The notes under the pieces are model-generated. The model had not been told where the DNA came from and did not search any database. It saw only the letters and a list, made by a program, of their open reading frames with translations. Below, piece after piece: positions 23,393 through 32,800 of a stretch of 64,000 nucleotides of DNA. The stretch's first letter is position 1, and every line of letters begins with the position of its first letter. The DNA is from Lysobacterales bacterium (lineage in GTDB: Bacteria > Pseudomonadota > Gammaproteobacteria > Xanthomonadales > SZUA-38), in NCBI GenBank assembly GCA_030065125.1, contig JASJDM010000013.1, positions 33,451 to 97,450 of the forward strand. Direction: 5' to 3'. The translations under genes were made by a program, and so were the position numbers.

Positions 23393-24172
23393 TTACTCGA
23401 TGTCGTTGAGGCGCCAGTCGTAGTCGAGGTAATCCAGGTCCGGTGCGCCGCCTGGGTCACAGGCCAGCTCGCGATAGCGCGCCACGAACCCCAGGACACC
23501 GGCATGTCGACCGGTGCCACAGGCAAACTCATCCGCTGAAAAGTCCTCACTGAACCACTTGAAGATGCGTGATACGGCGACATTGGATTCGCCAACCTGG
23601 GCGCCGTTGGCTTGCTGCAGGAAAGCCCGTGTCTGCTGCTCCAGCTGTTGCTCGAGCCGGTCCGCCCGGTAGGGTTCGTCCCGCAGCACCGGGCAGCCCC
23701 TGGCGGCGCAGACCAGGGCAAAGTGGATTCGTGGTTCGCGGAATTCGGGTCGAATAATGTCGTGTTCGATCTGGTCCAGGGAAAGCCGCCGGCCACCGGG
23801 CCCGCGGTGCAGGATCTTTTTCCATACCCCGGGAATCTGCCAGATGCTGTTGCGGGGCTTACCCAGTCCTCTGAAGGTCCGACCGCGGATGGGATAGTGG
23901 TCGATGACGGTGTGGAGCACCGCCGCGTTGTACAGATTCAGCCAGTAGGCCAGTTGCTGGTTTCGCCCCCAGCTCCCGAACTCGCTGGCCGACGGCGCCG
24001 CCATGTCCTCCAGGTAACCGTCCAGCTGCCGGCGGTCAGCGGCCAGGCCCGCGTAGTCCACCGCACCGTCGGCAACGAACCGGTCCAGCACCCCGGCCAG
24101 CCGCGCGTGTCCGTGATCAAATGCCGCGACACCGAGCGGCCACAGCAGGAAAAGTGGAACAATCCATTTCAC
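23393..24172 (-). CDS. Exported DUF547 family protein
   Basis: A 259-residue protein with signal peptide (MKWIVPLFLLWPLGVAA). The DUF547 domain (about 60-230) shows the family pattern AYWLNLYNAAVLHTVIDHYP, LSLDQIEHDIIR, IHFALVCAARGCPVLR. The fold is thought to be related to papain/transglutaminase-like proteins, but its function is unknown. Start: GTG 24172 with AAGG 6 nt upstream is preferred over a GTG two codons earlier. It lies between the beta-lactamase-like and esterase genes in one probable transcript. Confidence 0.85.
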   Translation of the reverse strand: MKWIVPLFLLWPLGVAAFDHGHARLAGVLDRFVADGAVDYAGLAADRRQLDGYLEDMAAPSASEFGSWGRNQQLAYWLNLYNAAVLHTVIDHYPIRGRTFRGLGKPRNSIWQIPGVWKKILHRGPGGRRLSLDQIEHDIIRPEFREPRIHFALVCAARGCPVLRDEPYRADRLEQQLEQQTRAFLQQANGAQVGESNVAVSRIFKWFSEDFSADEFACGTGRHAGVLGFVARYRELACDPGGAPDLDYLDYDWRLNDIE

Positions 24173-24211
24173 ACCCACCTTGGACCGCCCCGGGGCCCTG
24201 ATGCTTTCAGC

Positions 24212-25657
24212 TCAGAGGGTGGGCAGCAGTTCGAGGATGCGTCCGGTGATGGACTGGATGGCAAATCCGTCGATGTCGGCGTTCGGCGAGTTGGATAGAG
24301 CCACCACCACGTAGGGGTCTTCTCCGGAGTTTTCCAGCAGCCAGGCGTGGGTCAGCACCACGTCCAATCCCCCACCGGTGGTCAGGCTGCCACCCTTGTA
24401 CCAGACCCGGTCCCAGTTGTTGCGCAGGTTCGGCTGGGCCACACCGGCGCCCAGGGCCCGGTCCACCAGCATGGCCTGGTCGGAGCCGTTGGCCCAGGTG
24501 CGCTGGCTTGCCAGGGCACTGCAGACGTCCATAGCCGAGGCACGCCAACTGCCGGTGGTGAACAGCGAGGTGTTGTTGGCAATATTGGGCCCATCGGATA
24601 TGGACCCCAGGGGTTCGATGCTGTTGACCACAAAGTCCTGCTGGAACATCTCGGTGCCGTTCACGTAGCCCTGGGCGGTGACCAGCGGGAAAGAGAAAAA
24701 CAGGTGAAACTGTTCACTGATGTTCAGGAACGGCGTCAGGGCTTCGGGTGTTGCGTGGCCAAATTCGGTCACAACGCGGTTGTTGCGCTCCCGCCCGGTG
24801 AGCAGGTGCAGCATGTTGGTAGCGGTGTTGTCGCTTTGGCCCAGCATCAGCCGCGACAGCTCGTCCACGGTGAACGGCGTGTTGGCAGGTTCATTGATGA
24901 CCGGCCCGCCGGGTGCCCGCTCAGAATCAGCTCGCAGCACAATCTCGTCGGTGGTAGTGCTTCGGTCTGCTACAGCATCGGCCACTGCTCCCTGAACCCA
25001 GATCTTGAAGATCGACGCCGTCGCCCGCAAGGCGCTGCTGTTGCGCTCGACAATGGTGTTGCACTGGTCGTTTCCGTCTACCCGCGCCACCAGCAGCCCG
25101 GGTTCCGTTGACAGGGTGGCAAACCTGTCCGCCGCCTGGTTGATATCCAGGCCCTGGTCGGCCAGGAACACCACGCTGCCGCCGCCGGTTCCAAAAAAAC
25201 TGACTCCCAGGGTGTTGATCTGACCACTGGAAAACCCGGCACCCAGGGTGACGAAAGCTTCATTGCCGCTGGAACCGCGAATCAGCCCGGTAAAAGACAT
25301 GGGCGTAATCTGGATCAGGTCATTGACCACGGCGTTGGGATAATCGTTCTGTATTGCCAGCAGGAAATCCCGGGTCTGCTGCAACGGCGTGCTGTTCAGC
25401 CAGGCCGGGGAGAACCGGGCGTTGATCTCCTGGTCCGTCGGGCTCACCCCAGGCACCAGCTGTTGCAGCACCCACTGCAGCGCCTCGGAGGCCGGACCGT
25501 CCGGCAGCCGGGGCTGTCCCCCAACCACGGGAAACAACACATCCACCGAGCGTTCTTCCATGTCACCCACAAAGATGATCCCCTGGGCCTGGGACCACCC
25601 GGGGGCCGCCAACAGCACAACCAGCAGCATTACAGCTCGATTCAACAGATGGTTCAC
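24212..25657 (-). CDS. Secreted class A beta-lactamase-fold serine hydrolase
   Basis: A 481-residue exported protein. GTG at 25657 has GGAG 6 nt upstream and yields a signal peptide. The C-terminal half (about residues 200-480) shows the penicillin-recognising triad: S-x-x-K as TASIFKIW, SDN as QSDNTATN, and KGG (YKGGSL) in place of KTG. I do not see a clear ExxLN omega-loop Glu, so true beta-lactamase activity is doubtful; the PF13354-like fold is likely. The N-terminal ~190 residues form an unassigned domain. It shares the strand and a short gap (39 bp) with the DUF547 gene. Confidence 0.82.
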   Translation of the reverse strand: MNHLLNRAVMLLVVLLAAPGWSQAQGIIFVGDMEERSVDVLFPVVGGQPRLPDGPASEALQWVLQQLVPGVSPTDQEINARFSPAWLNSTPLQQTRDFLLAIQNDYPNAVVNDLIQITPMSFTGLIRGSSGNEAFVTLGAGFSSGQINTLGVSFFGTGGGSVVFLADQGLDINQAADRFATLSTEPGLLVARVDGNDQCNTIVERNSSALRATASIFKIWVQGAVADAVADRSTTTDEIVLRADSERAPGGPVINEPANTPFTVDELSRLMLGQSDNTATNMLHLLTGRERNNRVVTEFGHATPEALTPFLNISEQFHLFFSFPLVTAQGYVNGTEMFQQDFVVNSIEPLGSISDGPNIANNTSLFTTGSWRASAMDVCSALASQRTWANGSDQAMLVDRALGAGVAQPNLRNNWDRVWYKGGSLTTGGGLDVVLTHAWLLENSGEDPYVVVALSNSPNADIDGFAIQSITGRILELLPTL

Positions 25658-25752
25658 CGGCAACTCCTTCCAACAGACATGCACATGTTGCTACAGGCGG
25701 ATTTCTGCAGCGTTTCGGATCACCTTCACCGCGTATGTACCGAACCCGCTTG

Positions 25753-25758
25753 TATAAT
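25753..25758 (+). promoter_or_regulatory. Consensus -10 element TATAAT, leaderless layout
   Basis: A perfect TATAAT ends 7 bp before the start codon at 25766. Transcription from it would start at or next to the ATG, giving a leaderless mRNA. No clear ribosome site is present. A -35 is not obvious. Confidence 0.55.
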
Positions 25759-25765
25759 CCGCGGC

Positions 25766-26842
25766 ATGGACAGCTTTCGCATCTTTTGTCTCGGCCTGCT
25801 GCTGAGCGCCAGTGCCGCGGCCCAGGATTACCAGGTCGAAACCGTGGCCCAGGGCCTGGATCACCCCTGGTCCCTGGCCTTTCTCCCCGGTGGCAGCTAC
25901 CTGGTGACTGAAATGCCGGGCCAGTTGCGCCGCATAACGACGGACGGACAGATCAGTGCCCCCCTTTCGGGCGTACCGGAAGTCTACCGGGCCGGCCAGG
26001 GAGGCCTGTTCGACGTGGTGCTGCATCCGGGCTTCGGGGACAACCAGATGGTATTCCTCAGCTACGCAGAGGGACCACCGGAAAATAACACGACTTCCAT
26101 CCTGAAAGCCCGGCTTGGGCGCGACGGTCTGAACGATCCCCAGATCATTTTCCGCACGGCGCCGGGCAAGGACACCCCGGTCCACTACGGCGGCCGCCTG
26201 GCCTTCCTGACCGACGGCAGCCTGCTGCTGACCATGGGCGACGGATTCGACAAGCGGGAAGCCGCGCAAAGCCTGGACAGCCACCTGGGGAAGACTTTGC
26301 GGATGACCGACAGCGGACAGCCGGTCGAAAACCCACCGTTCGCCGAAGCACCGTTCGTGCACAGCTACGGCCACCGCAATCCCCAGGGGTTGCTGGTGGA
26401 CGATGACGGCACCGTGTTCCAGCACGAACACGGCCCCGCGGGCGGTGACGAGGTCAACATCATCCAGCCGGGCGCCAACTACGGCTGGCCCGCCATCACC
26501 CACGGCCTGGATTACAACGGCGCCTACGTCTCGCCATTTACCGAATGGGAGGGCATGGAACAGCCCCTGGTGCACTGGACCCCCTCCATCGCCCCCTCAG
26601 GCATGGTGCTGTACCGTGGCGAGCTTTTTCCACAATGGCAGGGAGACCTGCTGGTGGGCGCCCTGGCTGCCCGGGAAGTGCGCAGGGTTGATCTGGACGG
26701 TCGGACCGTGGTGGGACAGGAAACGCTGTTCAAGGAACTGGAAGAGCGAATTCGCGATGTGCGGGTGGGCCCCGATGGGGCAGTCTACCTGCTCACCGAC
26801 AGCGAAAACGGCAAGCTGCTTAAAGTGACACCGGCGTCATGA
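25766..26842 (+). CDS. PQQ-dependent aldose/sorbosone-type sugar dehydrogenase
   Basis: A 358-residue periplasmic quinoprotein of the six-bladed beta-propeller glucose/sorbosone dehydrogenase family. After a signal peptide (ends ASAAA) come PWSLAFLPGG, GQGGLFDVVLHPGF, HYGGRLAF, GHRNPQG and HEHGPAGGDEVN, the conserved PQQ/Ca and catalytic His motifs of Asd/YliI-type enzymes. It oxidises aldose sugars with PQQ as cofactor. No PQQ synthesis genes are in the window. A TATAAT 8 bp upstream of the ATG makes a leaderless transcript likely. The next gene overlaps by ATGA. Confidence 0.92.
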   Translation: MDSFRIFCLGLLLSASAAAQDYQVETVAQGLDHPWSLAFLPGGSYLVTEMPGQLRRITTDGQISAPLSGVPEVYRAGQGGLFDVVLHPGFGDNQMVFLSYAEGPPENNTTSILKARLGRDGLNDPQIIFRTAPGKDTPVHYGGRLAFLTDGSLLLTMGDGFDKREAAQSLDSHLGKTLRMTDSGQPVENPPFAEAPFVHSYGHRNPQGLLVDDDGTVFQHEHGPAGGDEVNIIQPGANYGWPAITHGLDYNGAYVSPFTEWEGMEQPLVHWTPSIAPSGMVLYRGELFPQWQGDLLVGALAAREVRRVDLDGRTVVGQETLFKELEERIRDVRVGPDGAVYLLTDSENGKLLKVTPAS

Positions 26843-27330
26843 AGAACTGGTTGAAAGCGCTGCCTCGCAGATTACTGGCTTTTGTCGTCGCCAGCCTGGG
26901 CGGATACCTCCTGGCGGCTGCCTTTTCCACCCAGTCCGTACTTTCCAGCCTGGCCGACATGGGTGTCACGGTCACTCTGGGCCAGCGCCTTGCCGCTACG
27001 GCCCACGACATCGCCGGCATGACCGGGATCTTCCTGCCCATCCTTGCGGTGGGTTTCCTGTTGGCGTTTTTGGTCACCGGACTGCTGATGCGCTGGCTCG
27101 ACCGCTGGCGAACGCCGCTGTACGTTCTGGCCGGCGGTGTTGCCGTGCTGACCGTGCTGCTGTCACTGAAAGCCAGCTTCGGGCTGATGCCCATCGCCGG
27201 GGCTCGAACCGCAGCCGGATTGGCCAGCCAGTGCGTGGCCGGTGCCATCGCCGGCTACCTGTTCGCATTAATTTCCCCCAGGGTCACCAGGGGTTCAATC
27301 AAGCATGCGGTCGCTGTTTCGTTCGCTTAA
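26839..27330 (+). CDS. Hypothetical 4-TM membrane protein
   Basis: A 163-residue protein with four predicted helices (about 10-30, 60-85, 95-112, 125-150). No family recognised. The ATG overlaps the stop of the sugar dehydrogenase gene (ATGA), so it is translationally coupled and may be functionally linked, for example as a membrane partner. It lacks obvious catalytic or haem motifs. Confidence 0.7.
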   Translation: MKNWLKALPRRLLAFVVASLGGYLLAAAFSTQSVLSSLADMGVTVTLGQRLAATAHDIAGMTGIFLPILAVGFLLAFLVTGLLMRWLDRWRTPLYVLAGGVAVLTVLLSLKASFGLMPIAGARTAAGLASQCVAGAIAGYLFALISPRVTRGSIKHAVAVSFA

Positions 27331-27350
27331 CTGCGCTATCGAACACGTCG

Positions 27351-29732
27351 TCAGGGCCCCTCAGAACCAGCCTGTCCGACAAAATTTGCGGAGCTCAGAG
27401 CCAGAATCGTCCGGGCCGGAACCTGCCCGCTGAGGCGTCCACCGGACACGGCCAGTGAGTGGGACTCGCCCGTCAGTTCTACCAGCGCCGCGCCGTCGGT
27501 AAGCAGGTTGGCAACGTTGATGCCACCCCCGAAGTCACCGAGATTCACCGGGTCGTCGTCGTTGTTGAGTACCACGACCACCGGGGCCAATCCGTCCAGG
27601 GTCCGCGCGAACACCAGCACGTCGCTGCCGCCCGGTCGCGCCGACACGGGCTGCTGGGAGCCGAACTTCAGTACGGGGGAGGATTTGCGCGCGGCCGCCA
27701 ACGCGGCCAGGCGCTCGTCCAGGAATGAATCGTCCAGCGCATCAAAATCCATGTCTTCCCGGTTGGACGTACCCAGAGGGTGATCGTAGGGATCGCCCCG
27801 GCCGCGCATGGCAATTTCGGTGCCGTAGTACACCGACGGCGTACCGCGGGCGAAGTAGATCAGGCCCAGGGCCAGGCCAACGCGCTCGTCAACGATGGCC
27901 GGCGGGATCAGCGCCCGCTCGCCCTCGGTGGCGATGCGGGTCATATCGTGATTGTCGATGAAGGTGGTGAGCTTGGTCGGATCCTCGTAGCGACCGTCCT
28001 GGGAAAAAACCGTGGAGATAGGAGCCACGCCCTGTCCCCGGCCGATGCCGTCGCGGATGGCCTCCTGCAGGGCAAAATCGAATACCGACGGGGATCCGAG
28101 CTCATCGGGAAAACGCGCCAGGTAGCCAGGGTCCGTGTTGAATACCTCTCCCACGGTCCACCAGCGCGCGGGATCCCCGGCACCACCCGGCACAAAAAAC
28201 TGCAGCCAGTACTCGTCATCCACGTGTTTCATGGTGTCCATGCGCATGCCGTCGGCGCCGAAGTCTTCCATCCAGAACCGCACCCGGTCGTTCAGGAAGG
28301 CGGTAGCCTCGGGCACGTCCTGGCGGAAATCCGGCAGGCCGGCCAGGCAGAGGGTCCGGTCATCGCCGCCACAGGAGGAACCGGATCGCAGCCATTCGGG
28401 ATTGCTGTTCAGCAGGTTTGAGCCGTATCCCACGTGGTTGACCACGGTATCGAATATCACCCGTATGCCGTTGCGATGGGCGGCTGATACCAGACGTTTC
28501 AGGTCTTCGGGTGTACCGAAATGGGGTTCGATCCTCTCGAAGGTATCACCCCAGTAAGCGTGGTAGCCGGCAAACGACTCACCCTGGTTGGGCCCGCTGT
28601 CCACACCCACGGCACCCACCTGGCGCATGACCGGCGAAATCCACAGAGTCGTTACTCCAAGATTGGAGAAGTACCCTTCCACGATCTTTTGTTCGATGCC
28701 GGCAAAATCACCGCCGTGCCAGCCCAGCGGGTTGCTCTTGTCCAGGGTGTCCCCGGCCCTGTCTCCTTCACCATTGTCGTTGCTTGTATCCCCGTTGGCG
28801 AAACGATCGGTGAAGGCGAAGTAGATCACCTGGTCCCGATAGTCCAGCACCTCGGGGCGGCAGGCCGGTGCTCCGGCCATGGGCAGCAGAAACGGCTCCT
28901 GCTGGAGCTTGCCGCTGCCGAAACCGCCGTCCGCATCAAAACTGACCTGGACTTCGCCGCAGGCGGTAAACACCACGCTGAAGTATCCCCAGTTTTCAAA
29001 TATCACCTGGGCTGCGTCGTAAGCCTCCCCGAAGCTGGGCCCGCGGGTCACGATGGCCGCCAGGTCAGCCCGGTTGCCCACCAGGGGCCCTTCTCCCACC
29101 ACCCAGCGCTGACGGCCGGAGCCGTCGGGGTCGTAGGTGAACCAGGCACTGAACAGCTGGGGCATCCCCAAAGCGTCCTCCCAGATCTCCATGAAAATGC
29201 CTTCGCCAGCGCGGGTGGGGTTCCACCAGGCCCCGTAGTAGGCACCGTCCACCTTGGACACCTGCTCACCCGCGGCTGATGATGACTGGGCACAGTCCCC
29301 TGCAACGCCCCTGGGCGCCGGCTTGAAGCGCTGCAGGGCAATGCTGCCGGACATATCGCCGGCCTGGTACTGCAGGGTGAGGCCGTCGCACTGAAAATCA
29401 GCCGTCAGCGTGCCCCACTGGATGAACTCCACGGCCGCGGCATCAAAAGCGTCCCCGAAGGTGCCGCCCTGGGTGATGACCGTGTCCAGCACCACGGTGT
29501 TACCGTCAGCGGTTCCCTGCCCCACCAGGAAGGCCTGGTTGCCGTCGTTGTCATAGGTGAAAAAGTAGGCCACTACCGCAGCAGCGCCGTCCTGGTCGAT
29601 GATCTCGAAGAAGATGCCTTCGCCGGCGCGATCCGGGTTCCACCATGAACCCCCATAGCTGCCGTCCAGCGCCTGGGTCGCTGCGGTACTCAGGAAAAGG
29701 ACCAGGCCAAGCAGGGATCTCTGAAACACCAT
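27351..29732 (-). CDS. Secreted GH13 alpha-amylase-family protein with two N-terminal repeats
   Basis: A 793-residue exported glycosidase. After a signal peptide (ends TQA) come two copies of a ~130-residue domain with cores SWWNPDRAGEG and AWWNPTRAGEG. The GH13 catalytic barrel starts near residue 300. Conserved regions: DTVVNH, GMRMDTMKH (nucleophile Asp), GEVF (acid/base Glu) and FIDNHD (third Asp), so the enzyme should be active, probably on starch or maltodextrins. A beta-sandwich C-domain follows. The gene is tail-to-tail with the 4-TM membrane gene. Confidence 0.92.
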   Translation of the reverse strand: MVFQRSLLGLVLFLSTAATQALDGSYGGSWWNPDRAGEGIFFEIIDQDGAAAVVAYFFTYDNDGNQAFLVGQGTADGNTVVLDTVITQGGTFGDAFDAAAVEFIQWGTLTADFQCDGLTLQYQAGDMSGSIALQRFKPAPRGVAGDCAQSSSAAGEQVSKVDGAYYGAWWNPTRAGEGIFMEIWEDALGMPQLFSAWFTYDPDGSGRQRWVVGEGPLVGNRADLAAIVTRGPSFGEAYDAAQVIFENWGYFSVVFTACGEVQVSFDADGGFGSGKLQQEPFLLPMAGAPACRPEVLDYRDQVIYFAFTDRFANGDTSNDNGEGDRAGDTLDKSNPLGWHGGDFAGIEQKIVEGYFSNLGVTTLWISPVMRQVGAVGVDSGPNQGESFAGYHAYWGDTFERIEPHFGTPEDLKRLVSAAHRNGIRVIFDTVVNHVGYGSNLLNSNPEWLRSGSSCGGDDRTLCLAGLPDFRQDVPEATAFLNDRVRFWMEDFGADGMRMDTMKHVDDEYWLQFFVPGGAGDPARWWTVGEVFNTDPGYLARFPDELGSPSVFDFALQEAIRDGIGRGQGVAPISTVFSQDGRYEDPTKLTTFIDNHDMTRIATEGERALIPPAIVDERVGLALGLIYFARGTPSVYYGTEIAMRGRGDPYDHPLGTSNREDMDFDALDDSFLDERLAALAAARKSSPVLKFGSQQPVSARPGGSDVLVFARTLDGLAPVVVVLNNDDDPVNLGDFGGGINVANLLTDGAALVELTGESHSLAVSGGRLSGQVPARTILALSSANFVGQAGSEGP

Positions 29733-29867
29733 TCAATCCTCGTCATCAGATGATTGCATGCCTGGATATAGCGGGTTTATCGCCCGGAATCACCATGAAT
29801 AGGTATGCAGCGGGCAGACCCGGCCGAGGTCGTGACGACCCCGACCGGACAGAGGTTTGTGGCCGGC
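29733..29867. other. Intergenic stretch with short palindrome
   Basis: The stretch upstream of the amylase gene and downstream of the large repeat gene has a small stem, GGTCG-TGA-CGACC, without a T-run. It probably contains the amylase promoter. Nothing else is recognised. Confidence 0.4.
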
Positions 29868-32800
29868 TTACTCGAAGCTGCTGGCGTATACCCGATCCTG
29901 GTCCAGCACCACACTGGCGGCTCCGGAGAACTCCGCCGTGGCCGGCGAGCCAATGACCAGCTTGTCGCCGGACAGCCCAATGGAGCTGCCAAAGCCCTTC
30001 AGGCCGGTTTTTGACCGGACCTGGCCCTGCTCCGTGCGGTTGATGCGGCCGAAACGGTGCACGATGCCTGCAGCGACGCCGGCCACCTGGCTGCCGGGTG
30101 CGCCCACGGCAATACCGGTGCGGTCGATGGCCACCGATTGACCGAAGCGGCTTGCGGCCTGGGGCTGGGACGGCGTCAACCGATTGGTCTGGTTGATGGC
30201 GGTGCCAGCCACCGCGTAGATGTAGGCCGCGCCACGTCTTTCGCTGGTGCCTGCGGCCGTTTCGTTGGGAGCGCCGACGATCACCGTGGCGTCAGCCCCC
30301 ACGTCCACCGAGGCGCCAAACTCGGCCTCGTCATCGCTGTTGCTGCCCGTGACGGTTCCCACCCGCGTCACTGCCCCAGCCACGGCGTCGTAGACGCTGA
30401 TCGAGCCCGTAGCAGCGTTGCCGGATCCGGCGGTGTTATCCCGGGGCGCGCCTACCGCGATGGTGCCGTTACGGACCGCCACGGCCTGGCCAAATCGCGA
30501 TGCCCTGTTGGTGCCGGGTGGTTTCAGCTTACCCGCCTGGCTGAACAGGGTGGTACCGCCTCCGGGTCGGTCGAACACATAGGCTGCCCCCGATCCCGTG
30601 CTTTCTCCCTGGTTGTCCCGGGGTGCACCCACCACCACCGTGTTGTTGTTAATCGCCACCGAGGTGCCGAAACGGTCCCCGGAACTCCGATCAGAACTAC
30701 CCAGGGACTGCCGGAATTCCCACGATCCCCCACTGTTGCGCGCCAGGATGGCGGCGGCAATGGCCGATGCCGGGGCCTTCTCCTGATTTTTGCCTGCCAG
30801 GGGATTGGTGCCGTCGGTGCCAACGACAATGGTGTCTCCACTCACGGCCACGTCAGTTCCGAAGCCGCTGGCCAGGAATCCCGCGGGCGCCTGCAGCATC
30901 TCCACCAGCACCGGCTGACCGCCCTCGACCTGGTAAATGGCAATGCCGCCGCTGCCGGTGCCGCTGTCGGCCATACCAGGAATACCCACCACAATAGTGT
31001 TGCCGTCCACATCTACGGCACTGCCGAACGCGTCACCGATGACCAGTTCCATGGGGGGCGGGATGTCAGCGACGGTCTCACCCGGACTGCCGCCGTTGAC
31101 AGACTCCAGGATGATCTCGTTGCCCACGGTCATGACGATGAAATCCGCCCCCGGCTGCAGCCCGATGAACTGGAACTGGCTGATATCCGGCGGACTGGTC
31201 ACCGCGTTGGCCGAGACCAGGGTGAACTGGTCGCCCGCGGTGGGCGCAAAGCCCTGCACGAAATTGATTGCGAAGATGCCGTCTGCTGCAACGGACACAT
31301 TGCCACCGATCTGGTCGTGGACAGCCAGGCCGGCGATCTCGATCTCGGTCACCGAACCGGACTGCAGATCCAGGTCGCCGTCCACCATCAGGGTACCGAT
31401 CCCGCCCGATCCAGGCTCAACCCGCCCGGCCACGTTGACCAGCGGAGCAGTGATGACCCCGTCGCCGGTCAACAGGCCTTCCACCGGCACGTCCAGGGTT
31501 TGGGAAAAGGTGAGAGCACCGGGAGATCTGGCTTCAAGCACGCCAGCCGTGTAGTCAAAGGTCGTGGGAAACTCAAGGGTTCCTGCCTCGCTGCGAATCA
31601 CGCCGCCATCATGGCTGAACGTCACGTTCACCATGACGTTGCCCGGGTCCTGGACTTTCACGAATTCGCCGGTGTTGACCAGTCGCGCGTTGCCGCCGTT
31701 GATAAAGTCCGCGGTGCTTTCCATGCGATAGAGCCCGTCATCGCCGTTGGTCAATGCCTGGTTCACCAGGACCAGGGCGCCAGGTCCTGAGTGGGCGATG
31801 GTCCCGGAATTCAGCAGCACGCCACTGATCGTATGGTTGTTGCCCGAGGTGATATTCAGCTGGCCGACGTTCTCAATGGTGCCGTTGATGACCTGGCCGC
31901 CGTCCCACTGCAGCAGGTTTCCGTCGAAATCGAGCTGGGCGGTCACCCCGAGGATGCCGTTGGTGCCGAACCGGGTACCGCTCAGGGTGCTGCCGTTCGA
32001 CATCCGGACAATGCCACCGCCGGTTCCCGTGTGCCGGTGGGGTTCAGCCGTATCGTTGTCGACGGTCAGATACCAGACGGACCCATTGACGAATTCAATC
32101 TCAGCCCCGGCAGCGACCTGGTAGGTCGTATCGGCAAAACGGTAGTCACCGGTCATTCGCAGCAGTCCGGACTGGATGTCCAGCGTGCCTCCGTCACTGC
32201 TGACCACACCCTGGAACTCGGAGGTTCCAGGCGCCGTCTTCTGGACGGTTCCTCGGTTGATGAACTGGGCATTGCCGCCGTTGAAGATGTCGCCGTCGCC
32301 GGCAAACCGGTAGATGGCGCCTACGTCGTTGGTCAACGCCTGGTTGACCAGGGTCAAGGGCCCGGTGCCGGAGTGGACAACGAGGTTTGAGTTCAGCAGG
32401 CGTCCGCTGATGACGTGATCGTTCCCCGCGGTGATGTTCAGCTGGCCCAGGTTTTCGACGGTACCATTGATGAGTCTGCCGCCATCCCACTGCAGCATGT
32501 CGTCGCTGAAATGGATCTGGGCGGTCACCCCGAGAATGCCGTTGGTACCGAACTGGGTTCCGCTCCAAGTGCTGCCGGGCAGCAGGCGAATTGTCCCGTC
32601 GCCGCGACCCAGGTGCTGGTCGGGAGCCACGGTATCGTTGTCCCTGGTCAAGTACCAGAACGAGCCGTTGGTGAACTGCATCTCGGCTCCGGTGGCCACC
32701 TGGTAGTCGGTATCGGCAAAGCGAAAGTCGCCGGACATCACCATCTGGCCGGCCTGGACATCGAAGGTTCCACCGTCGTTGGTCACGACGCCCTGGAATT

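Noticed and set aside
30057..31790. 577-codon plus-strand frame
   Set aside because: Mirror of the repeat protein; its repeats only reflect the sense repeats.
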